A stretch of DNA of 64,000 nucleotides from Desulfococcus multivorans (GTDB taxonomy: Bacteria > Desulfobacterota > Desulfobacteria > Desulfobacterales > Desulfococcaceae), in contig NZ_CP015381.1 in assembly GCF_001854245.1 (NCBI RefSeq), positions 1,360,001-1,424,000 of the forward strand, written 5' to 3'. Below are positions 61,360 through 64,000 of the stretch, in pieces; within the stretch, counting starts at the first letter, position 1, and each line of letters opens with the position of its first letter. A program made the translations under genes and the position numbers. Below the pieces are notes generated by a model. It made no database searches and was not told where the DNA came from. It saw only the letters and a program-made list of their open reading frames with translations.

Positions 61360-64000
61360 ATGCCGTATCGATTAGAAATCACATCCCGATCCGATATCCC
61401 GGATCCGGAAGGCCAAGGCATCCGCCGAAAGGCGAAGGACTATTTCGGCATCGACATTGCGGACGTTCGGATCATCCAGGTCGTCACCATTGATGCCGAT
61501 CTGACACCCGACCAGCTGACAATGCTTCAAAGGGATCTTTTTACCAATCCCGTCACCCAGGTGTCGTCTTTTGACCCGCTTCCGACGCCGTTCGACTTCA
61601 CACTGTGGGTCGGCTATCGCCCCGGCGTCAAGGACAATCCCGGCGCCACCGCCGTGGAGGCGATGGCCGATGTGTTGGGGACGGCCTTTCCCCCGGAGGC
61701 GGCGGTCTATACCTCCAAGCGCTATTGTCTCACGGGCGCCGCGCTGACCGCCGAGCAGGTGGACCTGCTGGCCGCGGAACTCCTGGCCAACGACATCATC
61801 CAACAGTGGCGGGTGATCGGAAAAGATCGCTGGGACCCCAGAACGGGGATCGGCATCATCATCCCCAAGGTCACGTTGAATCATACCCCGACCCTTCAGA
61901 TCGTCCCCATCGACAGCGATGCAGCCCTTCAACAGGTCAGCGATGCCCGGAATCTCGCGCTCAATCCCAACGATATTCCCATCATCCGCGCCTATTTCCT
62001 GAGGCCCGACGTTCGGGAAGCGCGGTCGGTGATGGGCCTTTCGGACCCGACCGACGTTGAGCTCGAGTACATCTCCCAGGCCCGGAGCGATCATTGCAAT
62101 CACAACACCTTTGGCGGTCGGTTCCGCTATCAGGCCGGTCCTGATGCGCCGGTGGAATTCGTGGACAACCTTTTCAAGACCTTTATCCAGGAGCCGACCC
62201 TGACCCTTGCGGCCAAAAAGCCATGGGTTGTTTCCGTACTCTGGGACAACGCCGGCGCCGGCCGGTTTGACGCGGATCATTACTACGTGATCACCGGTGA
62301 GACCCACAACTCTCCCTCCAACATGGAGGCCTACGGGGGGGCCATCACCGGCATCGTCGGGGTCTACCGGGATCCCATGGGGACGGGAAAAGGGGCGCGC
62401 CTGGTAATGGGCACCTACGGGTATTGTGTCGGCCCGCGGGATTACGACGGCCGCCTGAAGCCCCGCCTTCACCCGCGAAGGCTTCTGGACGGCGTGGTCG
62501 AGGGCGTTCGCGACGGCGGAAACAAGAGCGGGATTCCCACGACCTTCGGTCAGGTAACCTTTCATCCCGGGTACCTCGGGAAATGCCTGGTTTTCGTCAC
62601 TGCCGTGGGCATCATGCCCGCCGTTGTCGACGGGGAGCCGAGTGATCGGAAAACGACGTCCCCCGGCGATCTGGTGATCATGTGCGGCGGCCGGGTGGGT
62701 AAGGACGGCATCCACGGCGTCACGGCGTCGTCGGAGGTCTTCTCCGAACATACACCGGCGGGTCACGTCCAGATCGGTGATCCCTACACCCAGAAGAAGA
62801 TGCACGATTTTCTGCTGGAGGCCCGGGACGAAGGACTCATCGCCTTTATTACCGACAACGGGGGCGGGGGGCTTTCCTCTTCGGTGGGGGAGTCGGCCCG
62901 CTACAGCAACGGGTGCGAAATCCAGCTGGAAAAGGTGCCTCTCAAGTACGAGGGCCTCGATCAGTGGGAGATCTGGGTTTCCGAGTCTCAGGAGCGCATG
63001 ACCGTCGCCGTCAAACCCAATCATATCGACCGGTTCATGGCGCTGTCGAAAAAACACGCCGTCGAGAGTACGGTCATCGGGCGATACACCGATACGGGCA
63101 TGCTCCACATCACCTACGAGGGGGAAACCTGCGCCTGCGTGCACATGGATCTGCTTACCGCCGGTTTTCCCCAATGGGAATTCGATGCCGTATGGCTCTC
63201 CCCGGAAGCGCGGGGTCTGACGGAGCCGGTTCTCGAGCCGCCCATGAACTACGGCCGTCTGCTTCTCGATCTTCTCGCACGACCCAACATCTGTTCAAAG
63301 GAGTGGATCATCCGACAGTATGACCACGAGGTGCAAGGGGGGAGTGTCATCAAACCCCTGGTGGGCGCCCAGCGGGATGTGCCCGCCGATGCGGCGGTGA
63401 TCCGCCCGGTTCTGGCTTCAACGAAAGGGCTTGCCGTTTCCCAGGCCTTGCTGCCGTATTATTCGGCCATCGACGCCTATCACATGACCGCCTGCACCAT
63501 TGATGAGGGCGTGCGGCGGCTCATTGCCGTCGGCGCCGGTGTCGACCATATCGGCGGCGTCGACAATTTCTGCTGGCCCAACATCCAGCATCATCCGGAA
63601 AAGAATCCCGACGGCCGTTTCAAGGCGGCGCAGCTGGTCCGCGCCTGTCGCGCGCTGAAGGATCTCTGTCTGGTCTATGGGATTCCGCTCTTATCGGGAA
63701 AGGACAGCATGTATGTCGACGGTCATCTGGTGGGGCCATATGGAGAGAGCCACAAGGTGTCGGCTCTCGAGACGCTTCAGTTTTCCACCATCGGCGTGGT
63801 TGACGACATCGACCTGTGCATGACCCCGGACAGCAAGGCGCCCGGAGACCGGGTCTACGTTCTGGGAGAGACCCGGAACGAGATGGGGGCTTCGGAATAC
63901 TATGCCCACTTGGGTTATTTAGGGCGCAACGTGCCCCGGGTCCGTCCCGACGAGACCCTGCCCCGGTACGCGGCCCTGGCCGATGCCGTGGCCGACGGGC
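61360..64000 (+). CDS. purL: Phosphoribosylformylglycinamidine synthase with PurS-like N-terminus (3' end beyond window)
   Basis: Converts FGAR to FGAM in purine synthesis. The frame is open from ATG 61360 to the window end (880 codons). Residues 1-65 (YRLEITSRSD onward) and about 75-150 both look like the small PurS subunit, so this is a PurS-PurL fusion, possibly with two PurS-type units. The PurL core has ARSDHCNHNTF, TGETHNSP, the ATP-site DNGGGGLSSSVGE and LLSGKDSM. No PurQ glutaminase domain is seen so far; it may follow or be separate. The ribosome site is weak. Identification is firm. Confidence 0.94.
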   Translation, partial: MPYRLEITSRSDIPDPEGQGIRRKAKDYFGIDIADVRIIQVVTIDADLTPDQLTMLQRDLFTNPVTQVSSFDPLPTPFDFTLWVGYRPGVKDNPGATAVEAMADVLGTAFPPEAAVYTSKRYCLTGAALTAEQVDLLAAELLANDIIQQWRVIGKDRWDPRTGIGIIIPKVTLNHTPTLQIVPIDSDAALQQVSDARNLALNPNDIPIIRAYFLRPDVREARSVMGLSDPTDVELEYISQARSDHCNHNTFGGRFRYQAGPDAPVEFVDNLFKTFIQEPTLTLAAKKPWVVSVLWDNAGAGRFDADHYYVITGETHNSPSNMEAYGGAITGIVGVYRDPMGTGKGARLVMGTYGYCVGPRDYDGRLKPRLHPRRLLDGVVEGVRDGGNKSGIPTTFGQVTFHPGYLGKCLVFVTAVGIMPAVVDGEPSDRKTTSPGDLVIMCGGRVGKDGIHGVTASSEVFSEHTPAGHVQIGDPYTQKKMHDFLLEARDEGLIAFITDNGGGGLSSSVGESARYSNGCEIQLEKVPLKYEGLDQWEIWVSESQERMTVAVKPNHIDRFMALSKKHAVESTVIGRYTDTGMLHITYEGETCACVHMDLLTAGFPQWEFDAVWLSPEARGLTEPVLEPPMNYGRLLLDLLARPNICSKEWIIRQYDHEVQGGSVIKPLVGAQRDVPADAAVIRPVLASTKGLAVSQALLPYYSAIDAYHMTACTIDEGVRRLIAVGAGVDHIGGVDNFCWPNIQHHPEKNPDGRFKAAQLVRACRALKDLCLVYGIPLLSGKDSMYVDGHLVGPYGESHKVSALETLQFSTIGVVDDIDLCMTPDSKAPGDRVYVLGETRNEMGASEYYAHLGYLGRNVPRVRPDETLPRYAALADAVADG

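Noticed and set aside
61372-63174. Long open frame on the minus strand (600 codons)
   Set aside because: It is antisense to purL, whose plus-strand frame has clear PurL motifs; the long antisense frame follows from GC-rich codon use.

Overview
The window is a 64 kb piece of a GC-rich bacterial chromosome, almost entirely protein-coding, with short intergenic gaps and mostly housekeeping genes. It most likely comes from a sulfate-reducing deltaproteobacterium (Desulfobacterota, Desulfobacterales-like). The lineage markers are the siroheme-dependent heme pathway genes ahbC-hemB-ahbD, a long pyrophosphate-dependent phosphofructokinase, a PurL with PurS fused at its N terminus, separate glyQ and glyS, and gspA/gspB-type genes. 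This placement is inference; no rRNA is present to confirm it. There is no CRISPR array, prophage or transposase gene.

Layout. 1-795 is the 3' end of fabH. 978-6327 (minus) is a divergent chaperone operon: a GrpE-like factor, an Hsp70 with an atypical linker and almost no lid, and a membrane-spanning protein with two J-like domains that both lack HPD and a C-terminal DUF1566/Lcl domain. A sigma70-like promoter carrying a perfect inverted repeat lies upstream. 6529-8631 (minus) is PPi-phosphofructokinase. 9044-18834 (plus) holds a polar amino acid ABC importer, a CBS-CBS-ACT protein, a Tat-type lipoprotein superoxide dismutase, SMC, FtsY and HU. 18982-32862 (minus) holds acyP, ligA, a nucleoside phosphorylase, an 84-aa unknown, glyS, glyQ, a heptose-kinase-like GHMP kinase, recO, two SurA-type chaperones and mfd. 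tRNA-Thr(CGU) lies divergently only 20 bp from the mfd start codon.

33632-37266 (plus) holds a PanP-like decarboxylase and htpG. 37352-47536 (minus) holds gspB/gspA, the ahb/hemB heme cluster, a ClpX-like ATPase without the zinc domain, tRNA-Arg(CCG), folC and rpsU. adk (plus) and a CCA/poly(A) nucleotidyltransferase (minus) follow. 50612-64000 (plus) is a long translation and envelope run: rho, rpmE, prfA, prmC, rpsB, tsf, pyrH, frr, uppS, cdsA, dxr, rseP and the first 880 codons of purL, which runs off the window end.

The strongest new signal is not a gene. Three intergenic copies of one small element (8871-8944, 22381-22456, 33255-33493) share 17-bp terminal inverted repeats starting CTCAACTTTCG, and each is flanked by a 7-bp direct repeat that is perfect in one copy and 6/7 in the other two. 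That is the signature of a non-autonomous transposon (MITE) family. The chaperone operon is the best candidate for an under-described protein system.
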